NCBI GenBank assembly: GCA_033032175.1 | Contig: CM065309.1 | Location: forward strand, 3,534,001 to 3,598,000 | Source of the DNA: Saturnia japonica | Taxonomy: Eukaryota > Arthropoda > Insecta > Lepidoptera > Saturniidae | DNA: 64,000 bases | Direction: 5' to 3' | Part shown: positions 19,741-30,723 of the stretch, piece after piece | How the letters are laid out: every line of letters starts with the position of its first letter | How positions within the stretch are numbered: position 1 is the first letter of the stretch | Program-made: the position numbers and the translations under genes | Notes under the pieces: model-generated | The model's database searches: none | What the model saw: the letters and a program-made list of their open reading frames with translations, nothing else | Told to the model about the DNA's origin: nothing

Positions 19741-19742
19741 TG
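19738..19742 (+). promoter_or_regulatory. TAATG stop-start overlap between ORF1 and ORF2 (B1)
   Basis: ORF1 ends ...LQL-TAA and ORF2 begins ATGGCACTCC, sharing one A. UAAUG translational coupling is the known mechanism for making ORF2 protein in Bombyx SART1. Element E has the same overlap (38061-38065). Confidence 0.85.
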
Positions 19743-22700
19743 GCACTCCATTTTCTGCAAGGTAATCTCAACCACTGTGCCAGAGCTCAGGACCTCATGT
19801 TCCAGAGTATGGCGCAGGGATTGATCCACGTCGCCGTGATGGCTGAGCCGTACTTTGTCCCACCCGCCGATAACTGGGTGAGCGATCTGGACGGCTCGGT
19901 GGCCTTAGTGTCCCAGGCCGCTGCTGGTGCCCTGCCTTTCTCTAACATCTCGAGGGGCCGGGGGTACGCAGTAGCACATTTCGGTGACGTGGTGGTAGTG
20001 GGGGTGTATGCACCCCCAAGTAGAAGTATTACCGACTTCGAGGGTCTCCTCGGGGAGTTAGGCAGCGTTGTCGGTCGCAGTAATCCTCGCCCCGTCCTAG
20101 TTCTCGGGGACTTCAACGCAAAGTCAACGGCTTGGAGTTCCCCGTCCACGGACGCCAGGGGCGGGGCTCTGGAGGAGTGGGCCATCGGAACGGGCCTGCT
20201 TCTTCTTAATCGGGGGTCTGTCAACACGTGCGTGCGACAGCAGGGCGGTTCAATAGTGGACCTCACATTCGCTAGTCCTGCTTTAGCGCGCCGTGTTTCG
20301 GGCTGGAAAGTCCTTGAGGGGGTGGAGACGTTGTCGGACCACCGATATATACGGTTCGACATCTCCACCCAAACTTCGGGTGGACCAGTCCGGAGGACTC
20401 CCGCAGAGCAGGGTCCGCGTTGGGCGTTGAAGCGCCTCGATCGTGAGGCACTTCTGGAGGCATCCGTCTTGCAGGCCTGGGTAACTGACGAACCATCCGA
20501 CCGGGGTGCAGACGTCGACGAAGAGGCGGGGCAGCTGCGAGTGGAAATGACACGGGTCTGCGACGCGGCAATGCCCCGAATTAAGGGGCCGATACCCGCC
20601 AGGCGTCAAGTGTACTGGTGGACTGATGAAATCACGCAATTGCGCGTAGCGTGTGTGGCTGTCCGACGCCGGTACACTAGGGAGCGACGCAGGCGAGGCC
20701 GCGTGCAGTCCGCGTCTTCTACGGAGGAGGAGCTCTACGAAGAGTACAGAGCGGCCAAACTGGCCCTCCGTAAGGCTATCGAGCAATCGAAGGCTCTAGC
20801 CAGAGAGGAGCTGCTGGAGACGCTCAATCGGGACCCGTGGGGGCGCCCGTACCGTATGGTACGTGGCAAGTTACGTCAGTGGGCCCCCCCGGTAACCCAG
20901 AGTCTTGAGCCACAGCTCCTCCAAGAGGTGGTGGCCGCTCTGTTCCCCTCAAGGGCGGAGCACACGCCACCGCAGATGGCTCCGCCTATGGCTGCGCCCA
21001 ACTCGGACCACTCTGGCGACGACAACGAGGTCCCCGAGGTGACCCGGGAAGAGTTGAGGGCGGCGGTGAAACGCATGCAAGCGAAAAACACCGCCCCAGG
21101 ACCTGACGGCATACCTGGTCGTGCATGGGTCCTGGCTCAAGAGGCCCTCGAGCCCCGGCTTTTGGGAATCTTCACGGCGTGTCTTCAGCAGGGCCGGTTT
21201 CCACGTTTATGGAAAACCGGCAAGCTGGTCCTGCTCAGGAAAGCGGGGCGCCCTGCGGACTCTCCGTCCGCATACCAGCCCATAGTGCTGTTGGACGAGG
21301 TGGCGAAGCTCTGCGAGCGGATAATCGCAGTCCGCCTCGTCCAGCACTTAACAACAATAGGGCCGGATCTGGCGGATAACCAGTATGGCTTCCGCCAAGG
21401 GCGCTCCACAATCGACGCCATAATGCGTGTGAAGATCCAGGCGGAGGAAGCAATTGCTCGGGGCGCGGTGGTACTGGCGGTGTCTCTTGACATCGCCAAC
21501 GCTTTTAACACCTTGCCCTGGGCTACAATTAGAGAGGCACTCCGTTTTCATGGAGTGCCGACCTACCTCCGCCGCATAGTCGGGGCGTACCTCAGTGAGA
21601 GGTACGTAACCTTCCCGGGTCAAGAAGGGATCGGTCGGCGAGACGTCGTATCCGGTGTTCCCCAGGGGTCAGTACTAGGGCCCCTACTCTGGAACATCGG
21701 ATACGACTGGGTGTTGCGCGGTGCGCTCCTCCAAGGCGCTAGCGTCGTGTGCTACGCTGATGACACGCTGGTGTTAGCCCGGGGGAAGACGCACCGCGAC
21801 GCAATGATGTTAGCGACAGCGTGTGTCGCTCAAGTCGTTGGAAGGATCCGGCGACTGGGGCTGGAGGTGGCGCTGCGTAAATCCGAGGCTCTGTTCTTCC
21901 ATGGGCCTCGGAATGCGCCGCCTCAAGGATCCCAGATTGTCGTGGGAGGCGTGTCCATCGGTGTCGAGTCGTCCATGAAGTATCTCGGCCTCGTCCTCGA
22001 CAGCCGATGGACCTTCGAAGAGCACTTCCGGCAACTGGCTCCCCGTCTCATGAGCGCAGCGGGTGCGTTAGCCCGACTGCTGCCGAACATGGGGGGCCTA
22101 ATTCCTCTTGCCGGAAGCTGTACCTAGGAATCGTGCGGTCTATGGCCTTGTACGTGGCACCCGTATGGGCGTACGGCCTGACGGCCACGAACATTGCCCA
22201 ATTGCGAAGACCGCAGCGGGCGATGTCTATAAGGGCCACCCGTGGGTACCGCACGATCTCTTTCGAGGCGGCCTCCCTTCTAGCCGGATCCCCACCCTGG
22301 GACCTGGAGGCGAGAGCCCACGCGTCTCTGTATCTTCGACGCGTGGAGGCGCTGGAGCAGGGTTTACGACTCGCGCCTCGGGAAATCGAGGCGCTGAGGT
22401 CACAGTTCCACCAGGTCCTAGTGGTGGACGAGTGGCGCCGACGACTTGAGCGACCGAGCCGGGCGTGGCAACAGTGGATGCCGTTCGGCCCGTATTGGCC
22501 GAATGGCTAACCAGGGGCACGGCACCCTGACATTCCGGCTAACGCAGGTGCTCTCGGGACACGGCTGTTTCGGGAGCTACCTGTGTCGTATAGGCCGGGA
22601 ACCGACAGCAGGGTGCCACCATTGTGGCTGTGCGAGGGACACCGCACAGCACACCCTCGAAGAATGTCCCGCCGGGAAACGACACGCCGCGAGCTCGTCG

Positions 22701-22914
22701 CGGTGATTGGCCTGGATCTCTCGCTCTCGACTGTTGTGAAGTCCATGGTCGAGAGCGAGACCGGATGGAACCCGTCGCCTCATTCTGCGAGGACGTTCTG
22801 CTCACTAAGGAGGAGGCGGAGAGGGAGAGGGAGCAGGCATCACAGCTCCCCTCCCGCGGTCGACGAACCGTACGGCGGCGACGGGTCAGGGATGACCTAC
22901 AGCCCCGTAAATAA
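19740..22914 (+). pseudogene. ORF2 (APE-type endonuclease/reverse transcriptase) of B1
   Basis: The main frame (19740-22127) encodes an R1-clade ORF2. First comes the apurinic-like endonuclease: AEPYFVPPADNW, GDFNAKSTAWSSPSTD, and SDHRYIRFD with the catalytic SDH. Then the reverse transcriptase: GPDGIPGRAW, LLDEVAKLCERII, YGFRQGRSTIDAI, AVSLDIANAFNTLPW, SGVPQGSVLGPLLW and the catalytic CYADDTLV. A frameshift near 22100 and others near 22450-22680 split the remainder, which holds the CHHC...H....C zinc motif (CHHCGCARDTAQHTLEECP) and a basic C-terminus ending near 22914. In this family the endonuclease nicks TTAGG DNA and primes reverse transcription there. As read, the copy is broken after the RT domain. 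Confidence 0.9.
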
Positions 22915-23144
22915 GGCCTGCGGGCGTTGGACGCGGGCAAGTCCTTCGCCCTTGCAGTTAGTGTACAGGCCCGAGGCGAGGCGCATCTGTGTTCGATGCG
23001 CCCCTCGACGGTTCGTCAGAGGGTTCCAATCATCCGACCCCTCAACCGAAGGAAGAGGCCCCTCATGAGGGGCTGACACCTGCCGGGTTGAGAGGAAGTT
23101 TTTGCTTGCAGTTCCTGCTCCCCGGCTACATAGGTGTGTGGAGA

Positions 23145-23234
23145 ACACCGTGGGATTTTAGTCAGTAAGAGTCTGACATACCCCTCTCGAGCTGCCCGGC
23201 GCGGGAGGCGGATCCATGTAGGATTTCCCCACGT
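23145..23234 (+). promoter_or_regulatory. 3' tail with two stem-loops (B1)
   Basis: SL1 GTCAG-TAAGAGT-CTGAC at 23161-23177; SL2 ATCC-ATGTA-GGAT at 23212-23224. Both stems differ from A by paired changes. Confidence 0.75.
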
Positions 23235-23269
23235 AAAAAAAAAAAAAAAAAAAAAAAAAAGGTTAGGTT

Positions 23270-23984
23270 GGGGTCCCCCTGGAGGGTTCCCGCCTTGTCG
23301 TGGCGGGGGGGGAACCCTTTCCCCCCAAGCGAGGAAACAGGCGGGTGAGTCGGGCTTTGGGAAAGACCCAACGAAGCGGCCCAGTAGGTTCGGTTTAGGG
23401 CGCCCCGCCCTGGGCACCGCGGGCGTAGGGAGGCCCGCCTGGGAAAACAGGCCGCGGCGGGAGGGTGTGTCGGTTTTCGTTGGCCGCTCACCCACCTTCC
23501 GCCCTCGCGGGGTGCCACCGCTTAAAAATGGCGGACGCTGGGGTCCAGGGGGGGCGTGTCGGTGTTTATTGTGCCGCCCCCGTCCTCTGCGACCGTGAGG
23601 AAGAAAACCCCAAAAATTGAGAGGAAGAAATTTTAAAAAACACAAGGGCGGGGTTTCGGCCTGCGGGGCCGGGCCGGAGGGAAAAACCCGTTAAAAAACC
23701 CGGGAAGACAATCGTTTCACCAGGCTCGGGTCTGGTGGACGGTGGGCCGAACCCGGAGGGAAAACCTCCTTTCACCGAGGAAAAAACCTCGTAAAAAATT
23801 GAAGGAGGCCCTCTATTCCCAGGGGGGGTTCTTCGGGGGGGAGCCTTTGGGGGAAGAAATCGAAATTCCGGCCCCCGACCCAAGCGCTCCGGGGCGTGTT
23901 TGGGTTTTAGGGGAAGTCCCACATAACCTCGTGTTCCGGGCGGGCGGGTTCCTGATGGGTTTTCCCCATAAAAAAAAAAAAAAA
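23270..23984 (+). mobile_element. C2: indel-riddled copy of the non-coding C element
   Basis: Aligns end to end with C1 and C3 but is about 190 bases shorter, through dozens of small deletions, mostly in homopolymers and short repeats. SL1 is broken (TTTTAGGGGAAGTCCCAC). It is preceded by GGTTAGGTT (23261-23269) and ends in poly(A) 23970-23984. The same indel density continues into the start of B2, up to about 24360. Confidence 0.75.
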
Positions 23985-24456
23985 GGTTGGTGGGGCGGCG
24001 GCGTGAGAGGTATTGACCGATTCGGGGTGGGCCCCACAGGCGCTCAGCTTTTTTTTGGGAAGCCTAGCCTGCCCCTCGCCGGGCGGGTAAGAGCCACATT
24101 TTGGGTGACCCGCTGTGAACACTCGGATCTAGGTGGAAGCCATAAACCTCCTTTGGGGGAGCAGCGCACTCAGACCGGGTTGGGGGAGAGGCCAATTTCC
24201 CAAGGGCCCTTTCCGGACACGGCGGGGGACGGGTCACCGGGGGGCGTACGCGAACTAGGAGGGTTGGGGGACGGACTAAATTTATCCCAAGGGCCATCCC
24301 AGGGTTGGGAACCCCCCGGGCTTAACCCGGGCCCCCACGTTTTCTGGGGGGGAGATTTGACGTAATTAATTAAATACGAGATTTGGCCGCAAATGGTCTG
24401 GCAAGAAGATTCCACGAGACTTGGCAGCAAGGACCGCTGAAATCAATGATAGAATA

Positions 24457-26728
24457 ATGGATAGTGCAAAATTAAAAAATAAACTACTCCAGGAGGGTAC
24501 CGGCTCCAACGGAGCAGGAGAATCCCTCTCCGGGCCTATCCCGGACTGCCCCGCGTTTTCTGGGGGGGGCACAATTTTGCGAGGTGAAGATGTAACGACG
24601 ACTTTGGCATCCAACAGGACAACCGATGCAATACCGATTGTGCTCATAGAAAGATGCGAGTCAATTGACCGTCTGTCTATGAGCAGTGACGGCAGTACAA
24701 ACACAATGGAGACGGTGGATAGCGTCGAAGGTAGAGAATCTCCTTCTCAGGGTAAATTTTTCCAAAGGAAAAATAAGCGAAAGGGCTCTGAATTAGATGA
24801 TGATGGTGCTGCTTCAGACTTTGGCTCTCTTTCTGACTCTGGCGAAGTTTCGTTGAAGGGTTGCATAAACACACCAAAAAGAGGTAGGGGCCGTCCCCCG
24901 ACCACCGGGGAATACATTGGCCGAGCTGCGGCGAAAGAGATGTACATCCGTTCTGAAAGGGAGGAGCTTCGGTTAAGGGCGGAAAAAGACATGGAAGAAA
25001 TGGCTTCCGAGGCAAGACGGCTGCGTGCATCCACGTGGTTGAAAAAACCCAAAGAAGATGAGACCCGCGATCTGAGAGAGATTGTGAAATGTGACATCGG
25101 GGTCATTCTCGAGGTTGCAAAAAATTCAGGGAACTTGAAGGGCACCTATCAGCGTTCCCTTAAGGATGCGGCAAAATCTCTTACGGCGGTATTGGAGGAA
25201 TATCGTCACCGAACCGCCTCAGATGAGACTTCCCCCTAGAGGCTGACAACGCCCGCATGAGAGCAGATCTCGAACGTCAACAGGCGGAAATAGCTGAGCT
25301 CCGAAGAGAGCTCGCTGAGATGAAAAAGAATTTCGAAGGACTACGCGCTGAAAGATCTGCGGCGTCTCTGCTTAGCGTGTCCGAAACTGGTGTGAGAGAA
25401 TCTAGTTCTCTTCCAAAGAGAGTAGTAAGAGAGGAATTCCCACCGCTGCCTAAGCGGCTTCAGGATAGTACTCAAACCGATGTCCTCTCGGAAGTTCGTT
25501 CTATATTCGAGGAGACGTTGCGCTCGGAAATGAGTCAAATTAGGAGCATTATGAACGCTCGATTTGAGGGAATAGAGGATAGACTTCTTCCCGAAGAACG
25601 TTTACGCCCTCCATTAGCTGCAGACCGGCAGAAGACTGCTAATGATGCAGCGCCAGGAGCAAGGGTGCCTAAATTGCCTGCTGATGCTCCAGCCGGAATT
25701 AAACAGGCAAAGAAGATAAAGAAAAAGCCTGCTACGACAGCTAAAACAAGTGAGCCGCCACCGATAATGCATTTACCTCCTTCGGCACCTATAGTACAGG
25801 AAGAAATGTGGACAACGGTAGTGAAGAAGGGCGCCAAGAAACGTTTAGATCAGAGAAGGGCACAAAAATCTAGACTGACTCCAGCCAAATTGTCTATCCC
25901 GCGGTCCTCGGTAATTGTGTTGACTCTTCAGCCGGGTGCAGGGGATAGAGGTATAGATTATAAAAAGGTTATCACAGTGGCTAAAGACAAGGTGGATGTT
26001 GCCAGTTTGGACATTCCGTACCTTAATATTAAAGAGACGGCTACCGGCGCTCGTAAACTTGAGGTGCCCGGAGTAACGAGCGCTGAAAAAGCAAGGGTTG
26101 CTGAAAAGCTGACAGCGACCTTGCCCAGGTCTTTGGAGAAGGGATGGTTGAAGTGTCCAGGCCTAGTAAATGTACTGATCTTCGTATTATGGGCCTGGAT
26201 GACTCAGTGACCAAGGAGGATATAGCGGCAATAGTGGCGACAAAGGGCGGCTGTACCGTGAATCAGATTAAAGTGGGAGAAATACGCCGGACCCACATGG
26301 TACTGGAACCGCATGGTTGCGCTCCCAGTGGAGGCAGCAAAGAAGGTGGCTCAAGAGGGCAGGCTGTTAATTGGCTGGGCTGCGGTACGAGTTAGGCTGC
26401 TAGAGCCAAGAGTTGCGAGATTTTCCGCTGCTTGGAGGTTGGACACGTTATGCAGAAGTGCACTTCAATAGTGGACCGCAGTGGACAGTGCTTCCGCTGT
26501 GGAGAGGCAGGCCATAAAGCCTTAAGCTGCTCGGCTACTCCGCATTGCTCGGTATGTGCTGACGCAAAACGTCCGGCTAATCATCGTTTAGGGAGCAGGC
26601 CATGCGCTCCGTCATCGAATATGCGGAAGGCAACGGTCAAAAGATCGCAGCCACCAAAGGAATCTGCAGCTGAGGCTGCTCCTGGTACGTCTATGATGTC
26701 CAGGGTAGGAGGAGATATGGAAACCTAG
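24457..26728 (+). pseudogene. ORF1 (gag-like) of B2, frameshifted; LPQEGT-type N-terminus in phase
   Basis: From the ATG at 24457 the frame reads MDSAKLKNKLLQEGTG, crosses the eight-G run and continues without a stop into the usual ORF1 sequence. This is the best evidence that the conserved peptide is the true N-terminus. The AT-hook-like RGRGRPPTTGEYIG is near 24890. Breaks fall near 25240, 26120 and 26390-26430. The RRM-like region (SSVIVLTLQPGA) and the knuckles survive: the first has lost its CFRC to an indel, the second is CFRCGEAGHKALSC, the third HCSVCADAKRPANH...C. The structured RNA element lies at 24485-24590. Confidence 0.8.
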
Positions 26729-26736
26729 TGATCAGT

Positions 26737-29700
26737 ATGGCCCATAAGTTTTTGCAGGTAAATATCAACCACTCGGCCGTGGCACAGGACTTCTTGTTCA
26801 AACCATGGCCGAATGGTCGATACAGGTAGCGATTGTCTCTGAACCGTACTTTATCCCTTCAAGGGATAACTGGGTCGGGGATACAACAGGTGCGGCAGCC
26901 ATCGTATCTGTAAATACTGTGGGGTCTCCAATTATGACCATCCTCAAGAGGGATACTGGATATGTCGCGGTACGGTGGGGAGAACTAGTTCTCATTAGTG
27001 TTTACTTCTCTCCAAACAGAACTCTTGTGGAGTTTGAAGAGTTCCTGGACCGCGTAGGAACTTTCATTACACGGACTTTGCCCTGTCTCATATTGGTGGC
27101 GGGGGACTTCAATGCTAAGTCTTCGGCGTGGGGATCTCCCGTCACGGATATGCGTGGTAGGGCCTTAGAAGAATGGGCAGTAGAAACTGGCCTCTCCATA
27201 ATGAATCGAGGGTCTGTAAACACCTGCGTTCGACAACAGGGCGGATCCATTGTGGATCTCACTTTTGGTACATCTGTCGTCGCTCAACGAACTCAAGATT
27301 GGAGAGTTGTGGAAGAGGCAGAGTCTTTGTCAGACCACCAATATATTAGGTTTGACATCAGTCTCTCTGTATCGAACCGAAATTTCAATTCAGATTTGTC
27401 ATCATCACCTAGATGGGCTGTAAAGAGGCTTAATAGTGATTTGCTGGCTGAAGCCTCTATAGTTGCGTCCTGGCCACCAATTCCTGATGGACCGGTGGAC
27501 ATTGTCGAGGAAACACGTTGGTTCAGGGATGCGATGACGCGCATTTCCGATGCTGCCATGCCACGGGTCCGACATCAACCAGCAAGACGTCGCGTATATT
27601 GGTGGTCTACTGAGATTGCACGGTTGCGGGCTGTATGCGTGGCTGTAAGGCGCCGATACACCCGATACCGTAGGTTGCGTCGAGGACGGGATGTCACGGT
27701 TGAGGCACAATTACACGAAGCATATAGAGAGGCCAAAAAAGCACTGCAGATCTCGATTAGGAGAGCCAAAACTCAAGCAAGGGAGGACCTTCTGGAGACT
27801 CTGGACAGTGATCCGTGGGGACGCCCTTATCGAATGGTGTTGAGCTTCTTGCGCCCTTGGGCTCCCCCAATCACGCAGAGTCTCCAGCCGCAACTTTTAG
27901 AGGCCATTCTATCTGTGCTCTTCCCGCAAAGGTCAGAGCATACGCCTCCTTTTTTGGCTCCATCCATACCGAATGGACAGGATAATTACGATGAGGTGCC
28001 TCCAGTATCTGAGGTGGAATTGGACGAGGCCGTGAAACGGCTCCGTGCTAAAAATACTGCTCCGGGGCCCGATGGAATCCCAGGTCGCGCCTGGGTACTT
28101 GCACTGGAATTTTTAGGGGACAGGTTGAGGAGGCTTTTTAGTGCCTGTTTACACTCAGGTCAGTTTCCTCCTCATGGAAGACAGGCCGTCTCGTCCTTCT
28201 AAGGAAACAGGGTCGTCCTGCGGACTCGCCGTCTGCCTATCGGCCTATTGTCCTCCTTGATGAGGCAGGAAAACTTTTGGAGCGTGTCATCTCGCGGCGT
28301 CTCGTTAAACACCTGACCCGCATTGGACCCGACCTATCAGAGGTACAGTTTGGTTTCCGAGAGGGTCGGTCAACGGTTGACGCGATTTTACGAGTTAAGA
28401 CCCTCTCGGACGAAGTTGTTTCCCAGGGCGGAGTGCTGTTGGCTGTGTCTTTGGATATAGCCAACGCCTTTAACAGCTTGCCCTGGGAATGCATAATGGA
28501 AGCGTTGAGATATCACGGGGTACCCCATTATCTGCGTCACATGCGTCGGGCAGGATGGAAGCGCCCACCAAAGGGAGATGTCGTGCGGTGTTCCACAGGG
28601 GTCAGTCCTCGGTCCGCTCCTGTGGAACATCGGGTATGACTGGGTGCTGCGAGGTGCTCTCCTGCCTGGCGCAGCAGTGACATGCTATGCTGATGACACT
28701 CTCGTTACGGCTTGCGGAAACACCCTGAGAGATGCAATTCGTTTGGCAACTGCGAGTGTTGCACAAGTTGTGGGGAGAATCAGGCTACTAGGGTTAGAGG
28801 TCGCTCTTAATAAGACGGAAGCCATATGCTTTCACGGCTCACGTAAAGCACCTCCGCGTGGCACCCATCTGATCATTGGTGGAGTTCATATCGAAATTGG
28901 ATCCACTATGAAGTACTTAGGATTAATCTTGGACAGTCGCTGGACCTTTTGTGAGCATTTTCGTCAAATGGCTCCAAAAGTCTTAAGGAGTGCCTCAGCA
29001 CTGGCAGGTCTCCTTCCCAACCTCGGAGGTGCTGGTGATGGCTGCCGGTCTCTGTATTTGGGAGTTATCCGGTCAATGTTATTGTACGGAGCGCCGGTGT
29101 GGCATGAAGCCCTGACGGCTGGTAATTCTGCAGTTTTGCGGAATCTGCAAAAAGTTATGGCTGTTAGGGTGGTGCGTGGCTACCGCACTATATCATATGA
29201 GGCAGCGTGCCTGTTGGCAAGAACCCCACCGTGGGAACTGGTGGCGCATGCATATGCCGCCATGTATACGTGGCGTGCAGAGAAAATCGCTCGCGGCGAA
29301 ATCTTTCCGCCCAGGGAGGAAGAAGCACAAAAGTCTCACATCCAGCGAGTAGTGCTGATGACGTGGAAGGAGAGACTCTCTTCAACAAGTGTCGGCGTCA
29401 AGACTATCGAGGCAATTCGCCCAGTACTTACGGAATGGGTGGAAAGGACACATGGAGCACTTACATTCCGGCTGGTGCAGATGCTTAGTGGCCACGGCTG
29501 TTTTGGTAAGTATCTGCACCAAATAGCAAGGAAGGAACTTACACCTAGATGCTTCCATTGTGACGGGTGTGACGTGGACACGGCAGAACATACTTTGGAG
29601 CACTGCCCTGCATGGACGGAACAACGTGGTGACCTCACTGCGATAGTTGGTAATGATCTTTCTCTACCGACCCTCATCCGCGAAATGGTTAGCAGTGAGA

Positions 29701-29876
29701 GATCATGGAGCGCCGTTTTGACATTCTGCGAGGCTGTCCTCTCTGTAAAGGAAGAAACAGAAAGAGCCAGGGAAAGGGATCCCGCAGCTCCGACAGCGCG
29801 TCGAGAGAGAGGACGCGGAAGAAGGAGGAGGGGGGGGTGCTCATCATGCACTACCTCCCTAACAACCTTAAGGTAA
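26737..29876 (+). pseudogene. ORF2 (endonuclease/reverse transcriptase) of B2
   Basis: Begins nine bases after the ORF1 stop (TAG 26726-26728), without the TAATG overlap. Endonuclease motifs: SEPYFIPSRDNW, GDFNAKSSAWGSPVTD, SDHQYIRFD. The frame breaks near 26810 (the first 20 codons are out of phase with the rest), near 28180 in HGRQAVSSF, and near 28560. RT motifs: GPDGIPGRAW, FGFREGRSTVDAI, AVSLDIANAFNSLPW, GVPQGSVLGPLLW and the catalytic CYADDTLV. The C-terminal zinc motif CFHCDGCDVDTAEHTLEHCP and an arginine-rich end are intact. Three or four single indels separate it from a full ~1,045-residue protein. Confidence 0.88.
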
Positions 29877-30091
29877 CGGACGCGGGGGCGTTCGTTACTG
29901 CACATTGAAGGCCCGTGACGACGAAGCACGGTTTTGCCGCCGCTTCATCTGAGAAGCGTGGGAGAGTGCTATTAAACTCCCCGAGATGAGGGTCCCCGTT
30001 ATTTTACCATCTGCGGGTGACCCGAGCGCGTGAATGGGGCCGCGGTGCATGCTTGCCGCGTTTCCCGAGACCCTGTTCACACACGCGCCGA

Positions 30092-30186
30092 TGCGGCCAT
30101 GGGGTTTTAGCCGGTAGGAGTCCGGCATAACCCTCTCGCTGTCCCCCGACGGCGGGAGGTGTATCCAATGTAGGATTTCCCCATGT
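30092..30186 (+). promoter_or_regulatory. 3' tail with two stem-loops (B2)
   Basis: SL1 GCCGG-TAGGAGT-CCGGC at 30110-30126, a fourth paired version of the stem. SL2 ATCC-AATGTA-GGAT at 30163-30176. Confidence 0.75.
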
Positions 30187-30212
30187 AAAAAAAAAAAAAA
30201 AAAAAAAAAAAA

Positions 30213-30227
30213 GGTTAGGTTAGGTTA
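30213..30227 (+). repeat. Telomeric junction B2/D1
   Basis: Three GGTTA units. Confidence 0.9.
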
Positions 30228-30299
30228 CGAGTCAGGAACCTCCGCGTGGTGCATCCCGGGCAACGGCGGCTGCTTCACGGCCGACGGCTAATACCTGAC
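30228..30299 (+). ncRNA. HDV-like ribozyme lacking P1 5' strand (D1)
   Basis: P2 GTCAGG/CCTGAC, ACC-TCCGCGT-GGT, GCATCCC as the P1 3' strand, joint GGGCAAC, a GC-rich P4 and joint GGCTAATA are present. The 5' strand that should pair with GCATCCC is gone: CGA follows the telomeric TTA directly. It is a truncated remnant. Confidence 0.65.
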
Positions 30300-30516
30300 G
30301 GGGGGGCTACGTTTACCGTCCCTCTGTTAGTCAGAGAGATCGAAGAACGTGGTGTGTTGGCGGGCTCGGCGTGCACTCACACTGCCGTCGGACGGACAGA
30401 CTGGACAACTTGTTCAGCTTGTCACCGTCGATCTCGTAATCCCATTTCGGAGTGTCGTGGTCACGTCTCGCGGCTTCGAATGGGACCGAGGGTCTTGGCT
30501 TCACCGCCCGGACCGC

Positions 30517-30540
30517 GAGGAAGAAAACCTCTATAAAAAT
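30517..30540 (+). promoter_or_regulatory. Single C-type hairpin in D1 5' UTR
   Basis: GAGG-AAGAAAA-CCTC then TATAAAAATT, the same hairpin plus A-rich spacer that is arrayed in C1 and C3. E has it at 35637-35665. Confidence 0.55.
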
Positions 30541-30723
30541 TTACCCTAATCCCAAGCGGCGGCGCACCGCGAGGGGATGCGTGGCTGGTGGGAGACCAGT
30601 CACGAGTGCGACCCCCGTCAGAGAACCGGCCGACTCTCTTGACGGGTTACGCTAGGCTTGCCCAGGCACAGGGGGCACTGCCTGGGTGGACCTTTTGTTT
30701 CCCCCATTCTCGTGGGAATAGAA

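Larger units (their letters stand above)
16842..23260 (+). mobile_element. B1: full-length SART-type retrotransposon with ORF1 and ORF2
   Basis: About 6.4 kb: 5' UTR (16842-17594), ORF1, ORF2 overlapping as TAATG, 3' UTR (22915-23234) and poly(A) 23235-23260. It is preceded by GGTTAGGTT (16833-16841). The downstream half of the 5' UTR is related to that of A elements; the first ~200 bases are not the HDV-like module. The structured pre-ORF1 element is present twice. Confidence 0.9.
23985..30212 (+). mobile_element. B2: SART-type retrotransposon, B-like 5' UTR with D-like coding region
   Basis: The first ~370 bases match the B1/B3 5' UTR but with many small deletions. After 24400 the sequence is cleaner. 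ORF1, ORF2, 3' UTR (29877-30186) and poly(A) 30187-30212 follow. The coding regions resemble D1 more than B1 (ORF2 begins MAHKFLQVNINHSAVAQD, as D1), suggesting module exchange. Confidence 0.85.
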
